From contig CALIFY010000023.1 in the NCBI GenBank assembly GCA_938021675.1, positions 55,239 through 119,238 of the forward strand: DNA of 64,000 nucleotides. Direction: 5' to 3'. The position numbers were made by a program, and so were the translations under genes. Source of the DNA: an uncultured Acidimicrobiales bacterium. Its GTDB lineage: Bacteria > Actinomycetota > Acidimicrobiia > Acidimicrobiales > SZUA-35. Under the pieces are notes generated by a model, which saw only the letters and a program-made list of their open reading frames with translations, ran no database searches and was not told the DNA's origin. This document shows, one piece after another, positions 1 to 8,560 of the stretch (positions are counted from its first letter, which is position 1; the number at the start of each line of letters is the position of its first letter).

Positions 1-1755
1 CGCCGTGCTGTCACCGGCGGTGGAGTTATCGGCCGCAGCCTCTTCATCGGCGGTACTTTCGCTCGCCGCCCCATCGTCGGCGGCGGATGCAGATGCCGCG
101 TCGCCATCAGCAGCATCGGAGGCGCTGTCGGCAGCATCGGTAGAGCTATCAACATCGTCGGTGGATTCTGTTTGATCTGATGCCGCTTCGGTCGGTTCAC
201 CGTCGTCGGACTGAGCCAAGGCAAACAGAACGAGGCCCAAGCCGAGCGCCAAAAGAACGCCGATCATGATGCTGGCGGCAGCGCCTCGTCCCTGTGGCTG
301 AAGCTCTTTCTCCAGGTCGTCCGTCTGCCGTGCCGCTGGAACGTCGAACTCATCATTGTCTTTGGCCGCGTCGCTGGCGCTCGAAGAGGCGAACGAGGCT
401 GCGGTCTCCTCGACGTCGGAAGTGTCGACCGCAGCTTCACCGACTGCTGTCAGATCGTCGTCTGCATGGTCGGGTGACTCGTCGTCGTTCGTGTCATCGG
501 CGACGTCGAGTGGAATCTCATTGGTTTGAACCGCGTCGTTTTTTACCGTTTCGTCGACAGCATCGTCGCCGAGGTCGACTTCGGCCTCGCTCGACTCACC
601 GGCGACATCATCGAGCTCGGCGATGTCAACGACATCGGTCGCATCGTGGGCGGAGTCGCCCACTTCGACCTCGGCGCTCGCACCGCCGCCTTTTGAACTG
701 GCTCCGGAGCTGGCCATATCGCCTGCGTCGGCTTCGACGATGGCCGGGTCGTCAGATCCGGTGGTGTCTTGGCCTGAGCCAGTGGAGGACTCACCATCGA
801 CGACGTCAAACCCGTCTCCGTCTCCGTTCCCGTTTCCGCCGACCGACGACATTGCAGCTGCTGCCGCTGTTCCTGCTGCGGCAGCACCGACTGCGGTTGC
901 AGTTCCCGTTGGGGTCGAACCCATTGCTGAGGCCCCGCCCGCTGTTGCCGCACCGATGGCGGTTCCATCGGCTCGTACCGACGGGTCGAAGGCCGCGACG
1001 GCCGCAGACGCCGTCGAAGCAAGATCGGTGGCCTCTACCGTCGGGATGAACGCAGGGTTGAACGTGGGCCGATCCTCGCCAAGGGCTTCGGCCAGAATGC
1101 TGGCGAACTCTAACGCAGACGGTGGACGAGCCTCCGGGGTATCGGAACTCGACCACATGATCAACCGGCGGATCGACCGTGGCACATTCTCCATGGATCC
1201 GCCGAGTGAAGCTTCAAGGATCTTGCCAAGCGAAAAAACGTCGGACCGCTCGGTGGCATCGTTTCCTTCAAGGACCTCAGGAGCTACCCACGCCGCGTAT
1301 TCACCGCCGAAGTTGCCGCCGAGGCCGAGACCGATACCGCTGACGGCAACGTCGTCGTCGGTCACATGGATTTGGTCTGGCGAGAAAGAACCGTGGAAGA
1401 GGCCACGGATGTGTGCCTCATGCGCGGCTCGGGCCGCCGATTCGGTAATCGATGCGCAAACCATCCACTCCGAACCCGTGGGTGGGATCCTGTCGGCCAG
1501 AGTCGCTGCACCATCGAGCGCCGGGACGACGACGAACGGCTTCTCGTCGCTTGCAAAGTCGCTGTCGATAACGGGTACAAGGCCGGGGAGATCGGCTGAT
1601 TGACGAAGGCGACGGAGGTGGGCTCGATCCCAACGGTCGATTGAACCGATGGTGACGATGACCGTATTCGTATCGTCGGTTAGGCGAAGCTGATCGAAAC
1701 CGCTCCACCGTGAAACCGAGACCGAATTTCCCGCACGTTCGTCCTCACTACTCAC
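1..1755 (-). CDS. Receptor-like pseudokinase, single-pass membrane protein (3' end outside window)
   Basis: This frame is open from a GTG at 1755 to the window edge (585 codons). GGAGG stands 7 nt before that GTG and decides the start. Residues about 20-225 look like a shortened Ser/Thr kinase C-lobe: an APE motif (158-160) and an S-D-V-F-S-L-G helix are present. The catalytic loop reads H-G-S-F-S-P-D-Q instead of H-R-D-x-K-P-x-N, and DFG is replaced by G-I-G (140-142). No glycine loop or beta-3 lysine is visible, so catalysis is unlikely. A long acidic Ala/Ser/Asp-rich linker follows, then one membrane helix (about 492-514) and a Ser/Ala/Asp-rich exterior segment running off the window. A role as a non-catalytic receptor or scaffold is inferred from this layout. 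Confidence 0.75.
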   Translation of the reverse strand, partial: MSSEDERAGNSVSVSRWSGFDQLRLTDDTNTVIVTIGSIDRWDRAHLRRLRQSADLPGLVPVIDSDFASDEKPFVVVPALDGAATLADRIPPTGSEWMVCASITESAARAAHEAHIRGLFHGSFSPDQIHVTDDDVAVSGIGLGLGGNFGGEYAAWVAPEVLEGNDATERSDVFSLGKILEASLGGSMENVPRSIRRLIMWSSSDTPEARPPSALEFASILAEALGEDRPTFNPAFIPTVEATDLASTASAAVAAFDPSVRADGTAIGAATAGGASAMGSTPTGTATAVGAAAAGTAAAAAMSSVGGNGNGDGDGFDVVDGESSTGSGQDTTGSDDPAIVEADAGDMASSGASSKGGGASAEVEVGDSAHDATDVVDIAELDDVAGESSEAEVDLGDDAVDETVKNDAVQTNEIPLDVADDTNDDESPDHADDDLTAVGEAAVDTSDVEETAASFASSSASDAAKDNDEFDVPAARQTDDLEKELQPQGRGAAASIMIGVLLALGLGLVLFALAQSDDGEPTEAASDQTESTDDVDSSTDAADSASDAADGDAASASAADDGAASESTADEEAAADNSTAGDSTA

Positions 1756-2142
1756 TATCAAACCTCCGCCAGCCGCTAGCGACGTTCGCGATCGCCGCAA
1801 GCTAGCAGCTCGATCTACTCTTCGCAGCCGTACAAATTGGAAACTAGTTGTGTTCAGAACCCGCCTCGCTGCACCCACCGGCGTAGCTAGCCGCGCCCCC
1901 TGCGCGCAGTATGGCGCCCGAAGGAGCGTAGCAAAGGCGGCATCCTATGGCGAGGCTATCGAGCGACAAACGTGTCGGCCCTTCTGCCCGGCCTGAAACG
2001 CCAAATACCATTTGGCGATGGTGGTCACCGGCGTTTCGATGCCGGAACGTCCAAACTGGACGCTAATGGCACGTATAACGGCCGCTGACTTTAGGTCGTA
2101 TCACCGTAGCATCGCCTCGCGGGTCGATGGGGCTCTACCTCG
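1756..2142. other. Intergenic region, 387 bp
   Basis: This gap separates the 3' end of the conserved hypothetical gene from the start of the pseudokinase, both on the minus strand. It should hold the pseudokinase promoter, but I cannot pick convincing -35/-10 boxes. The only clear structure is the nested inverted repeat at 1995-2037. I see no RNA gene or coding potential. Confidence 0.5.
1995..2037 (-). terminator. Nested inverted repeats, candidate terminator of the upstream hypothetical gene
   Basis: CGCCAAAT (1999-2006), ACC, ATTTGGCG (2010-2017) form a perfect 8-bp stem with a 3-nt loop. A second perfect pair, GAAACGCC (1995-2002) with GGCGTTTC (2030-2037), competes with it. The structure lies about 105 bp after the stop of the hypothetical gene. 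On the minus strand the first stem is followed by only a short T run, so a regulatory site is also possible. Confidence 0.4.
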
Positions 2143-2787
2143 TCACCGGGGCGACGCATCGCTTCCCAGGCGATACACGAAACCAGCTTTGGTCCGGTCG
2201 ACAAGCTCGATCTGTTCCAGCGCCCGTAGGCAGTACGCCAGCTTCTGGGCCGCCGCCCTTGGCATGGCGCCCGCCGTTGCCATGTCAGCGGTCGTGAAGC
2301 TATCCGGCAAGTCCGGCGGGAGGAGTTCGACCAGCGCACCGGCATCGGGGAACTGCTGACGGTCGACCACCCGGCGGAGCCGCCGGTCGACCGTTCGCCA
2401 ACCGCCTCGACCCCGGCGGGCTTTGGGGTCCGATGCCTGCACCTTGTCGACTTCGACCAGGAGCACTTCGAGGGTGAAGTTTGGATGGTCTAACAGGCTC
2501 GGAATGCTCACGAGTTCGTCGAGGAATGACCACCGGTCTCCCCGTTTTGGTGAACGGCGAGGTTTGGCCCCCGGTCGATGGAGTCGGGTGTCGATTGCGA
2601 CAGGGTGGACGAGCTGGATTCGGTGGTTGGCAAGAAGCCGATCGAGCTTGCGGCCCATAGCGCCGAAGGCCTGTGTTTGGACTTCGATCAAGAGGTCGTC
2701 ACGACGAATGTCGATAACGAAGCCCTCAAGTTCGACCTCGAATTCGTCACCGGGCTCGGCCAGGAGATCCTTGAGTTGAGCGTGCAA
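2143..2787 (-). CDS. Conserved hypothetical protein, possible PD-(D/E)xK-like fold
   Basis: About 214 residues from a TTG start. The N-terminal half holds a D-D-L-L-I-E-V-Q-T strand followed by G-R-K-L-x-x-L-L and R-I-Q-L-V-H-P. This resembles the core of restriction-endonuclease-like folds, but I cannot show catalysis. A basic middle segment (R-R-S-P-K-R-G) and a helical, winged-helix-like C-terminus follow. The start is uncertain: plausible coding extends upstream through I-G-T-L-N-E-S-S-L, where the only candidate initiator is ATT at 2811, and a stop blocks further extension. No ribosome binding site precedes the TTG. The 5' end abuts the decayed nudC remnant on the other strand, so this may be a recombination boundary. 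Confidence 0.6.
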   Translation of the reverse strand: MHAQLKDLLAEPGDEFEVELEGFVIDIRRDDLLIEVQTQAFGAMGRKLDRLLANHRIQLVHPVAIDTRLHRPGAKPRRSPKRGDRWSFLDELVSIPSLLDHPNFTLEVLLVEVDKVQASDPKARRGRGGWRTVDRRLRRVVDRQQFPDAGALVELLPPDLPDSFTTADMATAGAMPRAAAQKLAYCLRALEQIELVDRTKAGFVYRLGSDASPR

Positions 2788-2883
2788 GGAGGATTCGTTG
2801 AGGGTGCCAATGTCGGGGATGGGTCAAGGGTATTGCATCGGACCCACCCACCGTGGGAGGTTACGGTCGCCACGTTCGAACCC

Positions 2884-3264
2884 ATGATCTCCGTGCCGGT
2901 CCACTTGCTGGATACGCCGGGGAGGTGGTATCTCTTCGATGAACGACAACGCGTGTTCACGTCGTCGCGTCGAGACCGAGAAGAGGTCGGGGTCGACGTG
3001 ACAGACATCCGGCACTTCGGTTCGCAACCGTGGCCCTTTCCCCACTCGCTGATGTTTGGATGTACCGCAACGTGTGCCGGAGGTGAGTTGACGGTTCAAG
3101 ACGATGAGATAGTAGAGGCCGGTTGGTTCCGGCACGACGCACTACCGCCGGTCCCCACAGGTGGGATGTCGATCGCCGGGTGGCTCTTCGATGACTGGGT
3201 TGCTCGGCGCGCCGGCCGAGAGCTGCCTGGCGCTATTCCTTCGTCGCCACCGCGTTCGGGGTGA
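2884..3264 (+). pseudogene. nudC: nudC-like NADH pyrophosphatase remnant, 5' part degraded
   Basis: The last 80 or so residues carry the NudC signature S-Q-P-W-P-F-P-H-S-L-M, then D-D-E-I-V-E-A-G-W-F and a G-G-M-S-I-A-G-W-L-F-D-D-W tail, as in intact NudC C-termini. The Nudix box is broken: only R-R-D-R-E-E-V-G-V remains in this frame, one of the expected glutamates being absent. The preceding 'LAG...GES' strand is recognisable in another frame (L-A-G-Y-A-G-E-V-V-S-L, 2904-2936). The N-terminal domain and zinc ribbon are absent; the DNA further left codes for the hypothetical gene on the other strand. I read this as a truncated, frameshifted remnant rather than a working hydrolase of NAD(H) or NAD-capped RNA. 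Confidence 0.6.
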
Positions 3265-3484
3265 CGTTCATTTTCGGTTCGTACTCCGGCGCTTCGACGT
3301 CCCTGGCCTCGGCTCGGTAGCTGTCGCGCAGCTGCGCGACGCAGCGCTGGCATGGGCCGTAGAACCGCACGTGGGAAGAGTTGCCGCAACGAGGACAGTC
3401 GATCACGAGATCGCCTTCGGCGTCACCTTCGAGGTCACCTTGGGCGTTGTTGTCTTCGGACGTTCCGTTCTCCTCGTTCGCCAT
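3233..3484 (-). CDS. Small zinc-ribbon protein, conserved actinobacterial type
   Basis: An 83-residue protein starting at ATG 3484. The first 30 residues are acidic and Asn/Gly-rich. Then C-P-R-C-G and C-Q-R-C form a four-cysteine zinc ribbon, followed by a helical R-D-S-Y-R-A-E segment and the tail Y-E-P-K-M-N-V-T-P-N-A-V. I recall that tail from uncharacterised actinobacterial proteins. No function is known to me; small zinc ribbons of this kind often bind RNA or protein partners. Its 3' end overlaps the end of the nudC remnant by about 30 bp, in convergent orientation. Confidence 0.7.
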   Translation of the reverse strand: MANEENGTSEDNNAQGDLEGDAEGDLVIDCPRCGNSSHVRFYGPCQRCVAQLRDSYRAEARDVEAPEYEPKMNVTPNAVATKE

Positions 3485-3825
3485 GCTCGCAGTATGACAT
3501 GGGAGTCGCCGGAGGCCATGGAGTTGTTCGACGACACGAAGCGACCGTCGTTGGGACAACCGGAAAAGGGGGCTCGTAAGGTCACGCCAGAATGGAGATC
3601 CTTTGCAACTCGTAACCGTTCTGACACGCAGCTGACGTGGAAGAAGGGGCGTGACGTCGACGAAGGAGAAGGCGCCAAGTTAGTCATGCTGTTTCTGTCG
3701 ACAGAGGGACGATTCGCGCTATGTTCTTAGCGAATTTGGAAGCTCAGAACATTCGGTCGTTCGACATGCCTTGCGACACGGCAGCGGGGCATGAGGCCGC
3801 ATATCTTGTAGCGCATCTCTAGGGA
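3485..3825. other. Intergenic region, 341 bp
   Basis: A divergent gap between the zinc-ribbon gene (minus) and the membrane coiled-coil gene (plus). Reading frames crossing it show no recognisable protein and lack ribosome binding sites. It presumably carries both promoters; I can assign no box with confidence. Confidence 0.4.
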
Positions 3826-4401
3826 ATGGTGGTGATCGTAATGCTCGTCGGGGCGATCTTCGGCTTTGTTGTCGCGGCTCTTCTCCTGGGCATGGTGCAG
3901 ATCGCGGTAGCGCGCCGGCTGGCGGCGCGCTACGAAGGACGCCTGCGCCGCTACGACGAATCGATTCTCGATCTCCGTCAGGAGCGAACCGAAGACAAAG
4001 AGACCAACAGGAAACTTCGACGGGATCTGATCGCCAACAGACCGGAACGCCTGATCGAGTCGGTAACGATGGCTGAGCGTGAACGGGACAGCGCCATTAG
4101 TGAGCGTGATCAGGCCATCGAACAGCTCGACTTGGTACAGCGCGACCTCAGCCTTGCCGATGGGCAGATCAAAGACCGCGAGACCAAGCTCCGCGAATAC
4201 CACCGGGCGTTGCACGAGATTCGGGTATCGCTTGAGTCTCAGGATTCGGTTCTCGGCGTCGTCACCGCCGACGTTTCGGCCGATGCCGTCGGCCGCTCCC
4301 ACCCCCGAGATCTCAGCGCCATGCCCGATGGTCCCGCACCGTCGGACGTGAGCGATGCGGTGTCCGCCCCAGAGCGGGCCGACGCTAGCGCTCTTGAGTA
4401 G
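3826..4401 (+). CDS. Membrane-anchored coiled-coil protein
   Basis: A protein of about 190 residues with an N-terminal hydrophobic helix (residues about 2-27, ending in basic residues). A long, charged, heptad-like segment (about 35-145) follows with many Glu/Arg/Lys and repeated S-E-R-D / A-E-R-E-R-D patterns typical of coiled coils. The C-terminal 45 residues are low-complexity, rich in Asp, Ser, Ala and Pro. ATG codons at 3826 and 3841 are both possible starts. A small ORF follows after 15 bp and then aroA, so the three may be co-transcribed. No family is recognised; a membrane-tethered structural or scaffolding role is a guess. Confidence 0.65.
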   Translation: MVVIVMLVGAIFGFVVAALLLGMVQIAVARRLAARYEGRLRRYDESILDLRQERTEDKETNRKLRRDLIANRPERLIESVTMAERERDSAISERDQAIEQLDLVQRDLSLADGQIKDRETKLREYHRALHEIRVSLESQDSVLGVVTADVSADAVGRSHPRDLSAMPDGPAPSDVSDAVSAPERADASALE

Positions 4402-4416
4402 TCGGCCCGATCGTCC

Positions 4417-4668
4417 ATGGGCCCAGTTTCGTTCGATCGTCTCGGCGACGGCCTGAGCCGCCAGCAGCTTCTCGCCGTAGCTGGCAAGCTGGCCACGGCC
4501 GGCATCCGAGTCCAACTGATCGACCACGACCGTGCCATGCTGATCCGCGGTGATGACATGCCACGGGCGAGGGCGATCTTGGCCGAGCTCAAACCGGAAT
4601 CGCAGGACGACGACCCAGCCGAGAAATCGTCCAACGAGACCAAAACGGCTCCAGACGCGACCGAGTGA
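4417..4668 (+). CDS. Small hypothetical protein
   Basis: About 83 residues: a folded N-terminal part (residues about 12-60, pattern L-L-A-V-A-G-K-L...G-I-R-V-Q-L-I-D-H-D-R-A-M-L-I...A-R-A-I-L-A-E-L) and a charged disordered tail. The beta-alpha-beta pattern with a terminal A-R-A-I-L-A-E-L helix is reminiscent of small DUF2007-like signal-transducing proteins, but the match is weak. It lies between the coiled-coil gene and aroA on the same strand, 25 bp before the aroA start. Confidence 0.55.
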   Translation: MGPVSFDRLGDGLSRQQLLAVAGKLATAGIRVQLIDHDRAMLIRGDDMPRARAILAELKPESQDDDPAEKSSNETKTAPDATE

Positions 4669-4693
4669 GCCCAAGTCATGGCACGATGAGTTC

Positions 4694-5998
4694 GTGACAG
4701 AGACAGTCCGAGCAGTCGAGCCTCTCCAAGAACCGCCAGACATCGAACTCGAGGTGCCGGGTTCGAAGAGCCAGACCAACCGTGCAATCCTCTGCGCCGC
4801 TCTGGCTACGGGTCGGTCGGAACTGAACGGTGCACTGTTCGCCGACGATACCGAGGCCATGATGTCGGCCGTCGAGGGAATCGGGGCTCACGTCGAGCGT
4901 TTCCCCGAGCGCTCGCTCGTTATCGTCGACGGCAACGTTGAGTCGAGTGGGTACGACACCGCCATCGGCCGACCGCCGACCAAACTCGACGTGGCTCAGT
5001 CGGGTACCAGCGGGAGGTTTTTGCTCCCCGTGTTGGCCACCGTGCCCGGTCGGTTCGTGTTGGACGGCGATCAACAACTTCGATCGCGACCGTTCGGCCC
5101 CCAACTCGATGCCCTCCGCAGCCTCGGCGCCTCGATCGACGGATCGGGACTCCCGCTGTCTATCACCGGCGGTGCGCTCCGCGGGGGCGAGCTGAGCATC
5201 GATGGCGGAGTCTCGAGCCAATTCCTCTCCGGTCTCCTGCTGGCTGCCCCGCGCTTGACCGAGTCGATTCTCTTGCGGGTGGCCGACGCGTTGGTCTCGA
5301 CTCCGTACGTGGCGTTGACTATCGAAACCATGGCGGCATTCGGCGTGACCGTCGAGCGGCCCGGTTCACAATCGGAAGACATCGGGCCCGAATTCGTTAT
5401 CCGCCCTACGCCGTACCGGCCGGCGTCGATCCGCCTTGAACCCGATGCGTCCGCGGCATCGTATTTCTTCGCCGCGGCGGCCGTGACCGGGGGGCGGATC
5501 AGGGTCGCCGGACTTGGTTTGAAAACGATCCAAGGAGATCTGGCATTCGTACGGTTGCTGGAGAAGATGGGGGCCGAGGTGCACCTTGGTCCGGACTGGA
5601 CAGAGGTCCGAGGCCCCGAGCAGCTCACCGGAATTACCGCCGACATGGCCGAGCTATCAGACACGGCGCAAACGTTGGCTGTCGTGGCGACGTTCGCCGA
5701 CTCGCCGACTGAGATCACCGGAATCGGGTTTATCCGCAATAAGGAAACCGATCGCATCGCCGCGGTAGAGACCGAGTTGAAACGACGGGGGATCCGGGTC
5801 GAGTCGACCGGTGACGGATGGATCGTTCACCCTGGCACGCCCAATCCTGGTCGGATCTCCACATACGACGATCATCGGATGGCGATGAGTTTCGCCGTTC
5901 TCGGTCTCGTCCATCCGGGCATCGAAATTGAGAATCCGGGCTGTGTCTCGAAGACCTTTCCCCGCTTCTTCGATGAGTTCGATCGGCTCCGATCATGA
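4694..5998 (+). CDS. aroA: 3-phosphoshikimate 1-carboxyvinyltransferase (EPSP synthase)
   Basis: AroA transfers enolpyruvyl from phosphoenolpyruvate to shikimate-3-phosphate, the sixth step of the shikimate route to aromatic amino acids. I chose GTG 4694, preceded by GATGAG, giving 434 residues, normal for the family; the frame upstream of it is non-conserved. Visible hallmarks: P-G-S-K-S-Q-T-N-R near the N-terminus (substrate lysine, serine and arginine), A-Q-S-G-T-S-G-R-F (the NAGTA region), L-R-x-R-P-F-x-x-L, the S-S-Q-F-L-S-G loop, R-N-K-E-T-D-R-I and the D-D-H-R-M-A-M-S motif with catalytic residues. It has S-G-T-S-G where enterobacterial enzymes have N-A-G-T-A, as in other actinobacterial EPSP synthases. 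Confidence 0.95.
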   Translation: MTETVRAVEPLQEPPDIELEVPGSKSQTNRAILCAALATGRSELNGALFADDTEAMMSAVEGIGAHVERFPERSLVIVDGNVESSGYDTAIGRPPTKLDVAQSGTSGRFLLPVLATVPGRFVLDGDQQLRSRPFGPQLDALRSLGASIDGSGLPLSITGGALRGGELSIDGGVSSQFLSGLLLAAPRLTESILLRVADALVSTPYVALTIETMAAFGVTVERPGSQSEDIGPEFVIRPTPYRPASIRLEPDASAASYFFAAAAVTGGRIRVAGLGLKTIQGDLAFVRLLEKMGAEVHLGPDWTEVRGPEQLTGITADMAELSDTAQTLAVVATFADSPTEITGIGFIRNKETDRIAAVETELKRRGIRVESTGDGWIVHPGTPNPGRISTYDDHRMAMSFAVLGLVHPGIEIENPGCVSKTFPRFFDEFDRLRS

Positions 5999-6017
5999 CC
6001 GAACGCAGGGGACCGCG

Positions 6018-7052
6018 GTGCGGGTAGCGGTTCTCTCCGAAGCCGGAGTCGTCGAGGTCATCCACCGAGCGGATCCGGAGGTCCTTCCCGGGTCGGTGAT
6101 AGTCGACATCGACCGCTGCGGAATCGGGGGACCGGACATCGAAGCATGGCGCACCGGGCGATTGCCGGCACCGGCTTGGTTTGGTCATGAGTGGGTTGGT
6201 CGAGTCTCGGCGATCGGGCCCGGATGCCGCGATCGGTTTGAGGGAGAGCGAGTGGTTGGAGCGGTGCCACCGTCGTGTGGTTCGTGTCGGCCATGTCGGG
6301 CCGGCCTCGGCCAGCATTGTTCGCTTGTGTTGGCCATGATCGTTGGGACCGACCCGATAGCCGGAGATCACGGCGCGTTCGCTCAGCGGATCCGTGTCGA
6401 TGCTCGGCGGGTTCATCGCGTACCAGAAGGAATCGACGACGATGCGGCCGCCGTCGCCGAGCCTGCCGCGGTGGCCGCCCATGCCGTCACCCGCTCCGGT
6501 CAACGGCTTGGCGACCTGGTCATGGTGGTCGGTGCCGGCACGATTGGGATGTTGGTCGCCGAGTTGGCCCGTTTGGCCGGGGCCGCTCGGGTCGTCGCTG
6601 TCGACATCGAACCGAGTCGACGCGAACTGGCATGTGAACTCGGGGTCGACGCCGCCTTTCCACCGGGACAAGAGGTTGTCCGGTGGGTCAACGGTCAGGG
6701 CCACGGGCTCGGAGTCGATGTGGTCTACGAGTGCGCTGGTCGGGCCGAAGCCGTCGAGTTGGCTATCGGCTCGGTTCGGCAAGGTGGCACCATCGTGGTC
6801 GTCGGCTCCTCCGATGAACCCTCGACCGTCTCGGCCGCAGATCTTCTGGCCCGAGAGGTAACCGTGCGGGCGTCGCTTGGTTACACCGTCGCCGACGTCC
6901 ACCGCGCGCTATCTCTCATGGCCGACGATCGATTCCGGATCTCGGCTGTCACCGATCGGATCATTGGATTCGACGGGCTCGCCGACACGCTCGCCGAACT
7001 CTCTTCGGACGGCTCGGCTCGACGGAAAGTCCTCTTTTCGCCGAATTACTGA
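6018..7052 (+). CDS. Zinc-dependent medium-chain alcohol dehydrogenase
   Basis: About 344 residues of the medium-chain dehydrogenase/reductase superfamily, probably oxidising an alcohol or polyol with NAD(P). I chose GTG 6018 because AGGGGA lies 5 nt before it. Visible features: C-G-I-G-G-P-D-I (catalytic zinc cysteine), G-H-E-W-V-G (zinc histidine and glutamate), a structural-zinc loop C-G-S-C-R-P-C-R-A-G-L-G-Q-H-C with four cysteines, and the Rossmann motif V-V-G-A-G-T-I-G followed by acidic V-A-V-D-I-E, which favours NAD(H). It begins 19 bp after aroA. The substrate cannot be read from sequence; threonine- or sorbitol-dehydrogenase-like enzymes are the nearest well-known types. Confidence 0.85.
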   Translation: MRVAVLSEAGVVEVIHRADPEVLPGSVIVDIDRCGIGGPDIEAWRTGRLPAPAWFGHEWVGRVSAIGPGCRDRFEGERVVGAVPPSCGSCRPCRAGLGQHCSLVLAMIVGTDPIAGDHGAFAQRIRVDARRVHRVPEGIDDDAAAVAEPAAVAAHAVTRSGQRLGDLVMVVGAGTIGMLVAELARLAGAARVVAVDIEPSRRELACELGVDAAFPPGQEVVRWVNGQGHGLGVDVVYECAGRAEAVELAIGSVRQGGTIVVVGSSDEPSTVSAADLLAREVTVRASLGYTVADVHRALSLMADDRFRISAVTDRIIGFDGLADTLAELSSDGSARRKVLFSPNY

Positions 7053-7064
7053 CCGTCCGCACGT

Positions 7065-8471
7065 TTAGTCGATGTCGCGCAGCTCCTGGATGAAGCTGGT
7101 AGCCCAAACGTCGACATTGTCGGTTGTAACCGATTTGCGAAGCCGGTGCATTCGATCGCGCTTGTCGCTCGGCGACATGTTGACCGCCTCGACGATGGCG
7201 TTCTTTACCCCGGCGATGTCGTATGGGTTGACCAAGAGAGCATCGGTCAACTGGTGGGCGGCGCCGGCGAACTGGGACAAGATCAGGACACCGGTCTCGT
7301 CGTAGCGGCTGGCGACGTATTCCTTGGCTACAAGGTTCATCCCATCGCTGAACGGGGTGACCAGCAACACGTTCGCCGCTCGATACAACGACATCAGGGC
7401 GTCGAAGTCCTGCGTCTGATGGATGTAGTGGACGACGGGGAAACCGACTCGACCGAAGTCGCCGTTGATTTCGCCAACCAACTGCTCGACCCGCGCCCGA
7501 AGGTCGATATAGGCATCGACTCGATCTCGACTTGGCTCGGCCACCTGGACCATGGTGACCTGCGATGGGTGGAGGCGATCCTCGGCCAATAGCTCTTTGA
7601 ATGCCCGCAGCCGAACGTCAATTCCTTTTGTGTAATCCAATCGATCGGCGCCGAGAAGGACGGTGTGGGGTTGACCGAGTCGGGCTCGAAGATCCCGGCT
7701 TGATTCAGCAGTATCATGACTTTTCGCTGCTGACTCGTATCGTTCGGCATCGATTCCGATGGGGAACGCACCGATCTTGATCGTCCGCTCGCCGAAAATG
7801 AGCGCTGATTTGTCGCCGGTAACTGCGATGTTTAGTGCCTTGGCCATTCTGGCGAAATTCGCTGCGCCGTTTGGGGTCTGGAATCCGACGAGGTCGGAAC
7901 CAAGAATCCCTTCGGCCAAAGCTTCGCGCCACGGAAGCTGAATAAACAACTCGCCTGGAGGGAATGGCGTGTGGAGAAAGAAACCGATCTTTAAATCGGG
8001 TCTGAGGCTGCGGAGCATGCCGGGAACCAATTGCAGCTGATAGTCCTGGACCCAGACCAACGCTCCCGGTTCAGCCGTGGCCGCCAGCGCCTCGGCGAAT
8101 CGAGTGTTCACCTTGTGGTAGCCGTCATACCAGGTGCGATGGAATTCGACCGGCCCAGCTTTGTCGTGATAGAGCGGCCAGAGCGTGCCGTTGCACATGC
8201 CGTCATAGTGATTGGTCAGCTCGGTAGTGCTGATGGGCACCGGGACGAGGTCTATTCCGTCGGCGTGGAACGGATGTACCGAATCGTCGGCGTCGTTTCC
8301 GGCCCAGCCAACCCAGCACATTTTGGTCGATTGGGCCATGGCTGGTTTCAGCGCTGACACCAGGCCACCAGGGCTTGAAGCCCAACCGGTAGAGCCATCT
8401 TCGTTCTCGATCCGTCGGACCGGAAGTCGATTGGCAGCGACGACTAACTGGCGAACGTTCGTAGAATCCAC
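7065..8471 (-). CDS. otsA: Alpha,alpha-trehalose-phosphate synthase (UDP- or GDP-glucose)
   Basis: A GT20 enzyme condensing nucleotide-sugar glucose with glucose-6-phosphate to trehalose-6-phosphate. Its 468 residues match the family length. Motifs: V-V-A-A-N-R-L-P-V at the N-terminus, G-G-L-V-S-A-L, V-G-W-A-G, W-V-Q-D-Y-Q-L-Q-L-V-P, F-F-L-H-T-P-F-P, the loop R-L-D-Y-T-K-G-I, and P-F-S-D-G-M-N-L-V-A-K-E for nucleotide-sugar binding. It stands alone on the minus strand, converging with the alcohol dehydrogenase (12 bp apart). The matching phosphatase is not adjacent but lies at 21.1-23.7 kb, fused to a GH15 domain. Confidence 0.95.
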   Translation of the reverse strand: MDSTNVRQLVVAANRLPVRRIENEDGSTGWASSPGGLVSALKPAMAQSTKMCWVGWAGNDADDSVHPFHADGIDLVPVPISTTELTNHYDGMCNGTLWPLYHDKAGPVEFHRTWYDGYHKVNTRFAEALAATAEPGALVWVQDYQLQLVPGMLRSLRPDLKIGFFLHTPFPPGELFIQLPWREALAEGILGSDLVGFQTPNGAANFARMAKALNIAVTGDKSALIFGERTIKIGAFPIGIDAERYESAAKSHDTAESSRDLRARLGQPHTVLLGADRLDYTKGIDVRLRAFKELLAEDRLHPSQVTMVQVAEPSRDRVDAYIDLRARVEQLVGEINGDFGRVGFPVVHYIHQTQDFDALMSLYRAANVLLVTPFSDGMNLVAKEYVASRYDETGVLILSQFAGAAHQLTDALLVNPYDIAGVKNAIVEAVNMSPSDKRDRMHRLRKSVTTDNVDVWATSFIQELRDID

Positions 8472-8560
8472 ATCTTCACGATAGGACGTCGTCGACGCCG
8501 TTGTTGGGCTAACCGATTCGTCGTTCCTTTCCCGTCATGGTTTCGGCACCGGGGTGAAGC

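Noticed and set aside
294..1603. Arg- and Ser-rich plus-strand frames in the first 1.6 kb
   Set aside because: They oppose the pseudokinase gene, which has kinase-like motifs, a membrane helix and a ribosome binding site; the plus frames are compositional artefacts.
3727..4860. 377-codon minus-strand open frame opposite the coiled-coil gene and aroA start
   Set aside because: It is antisense to better supported genes, has low-complexity composition from the GC-rich reverse frame and no recognisable motif.
5730..6902. 390-codon minus-strand frame opposite aroA and the alcohol dehydrogenase
   Set aside because: Antisense shadow of two clear enzymes, without known motifs.
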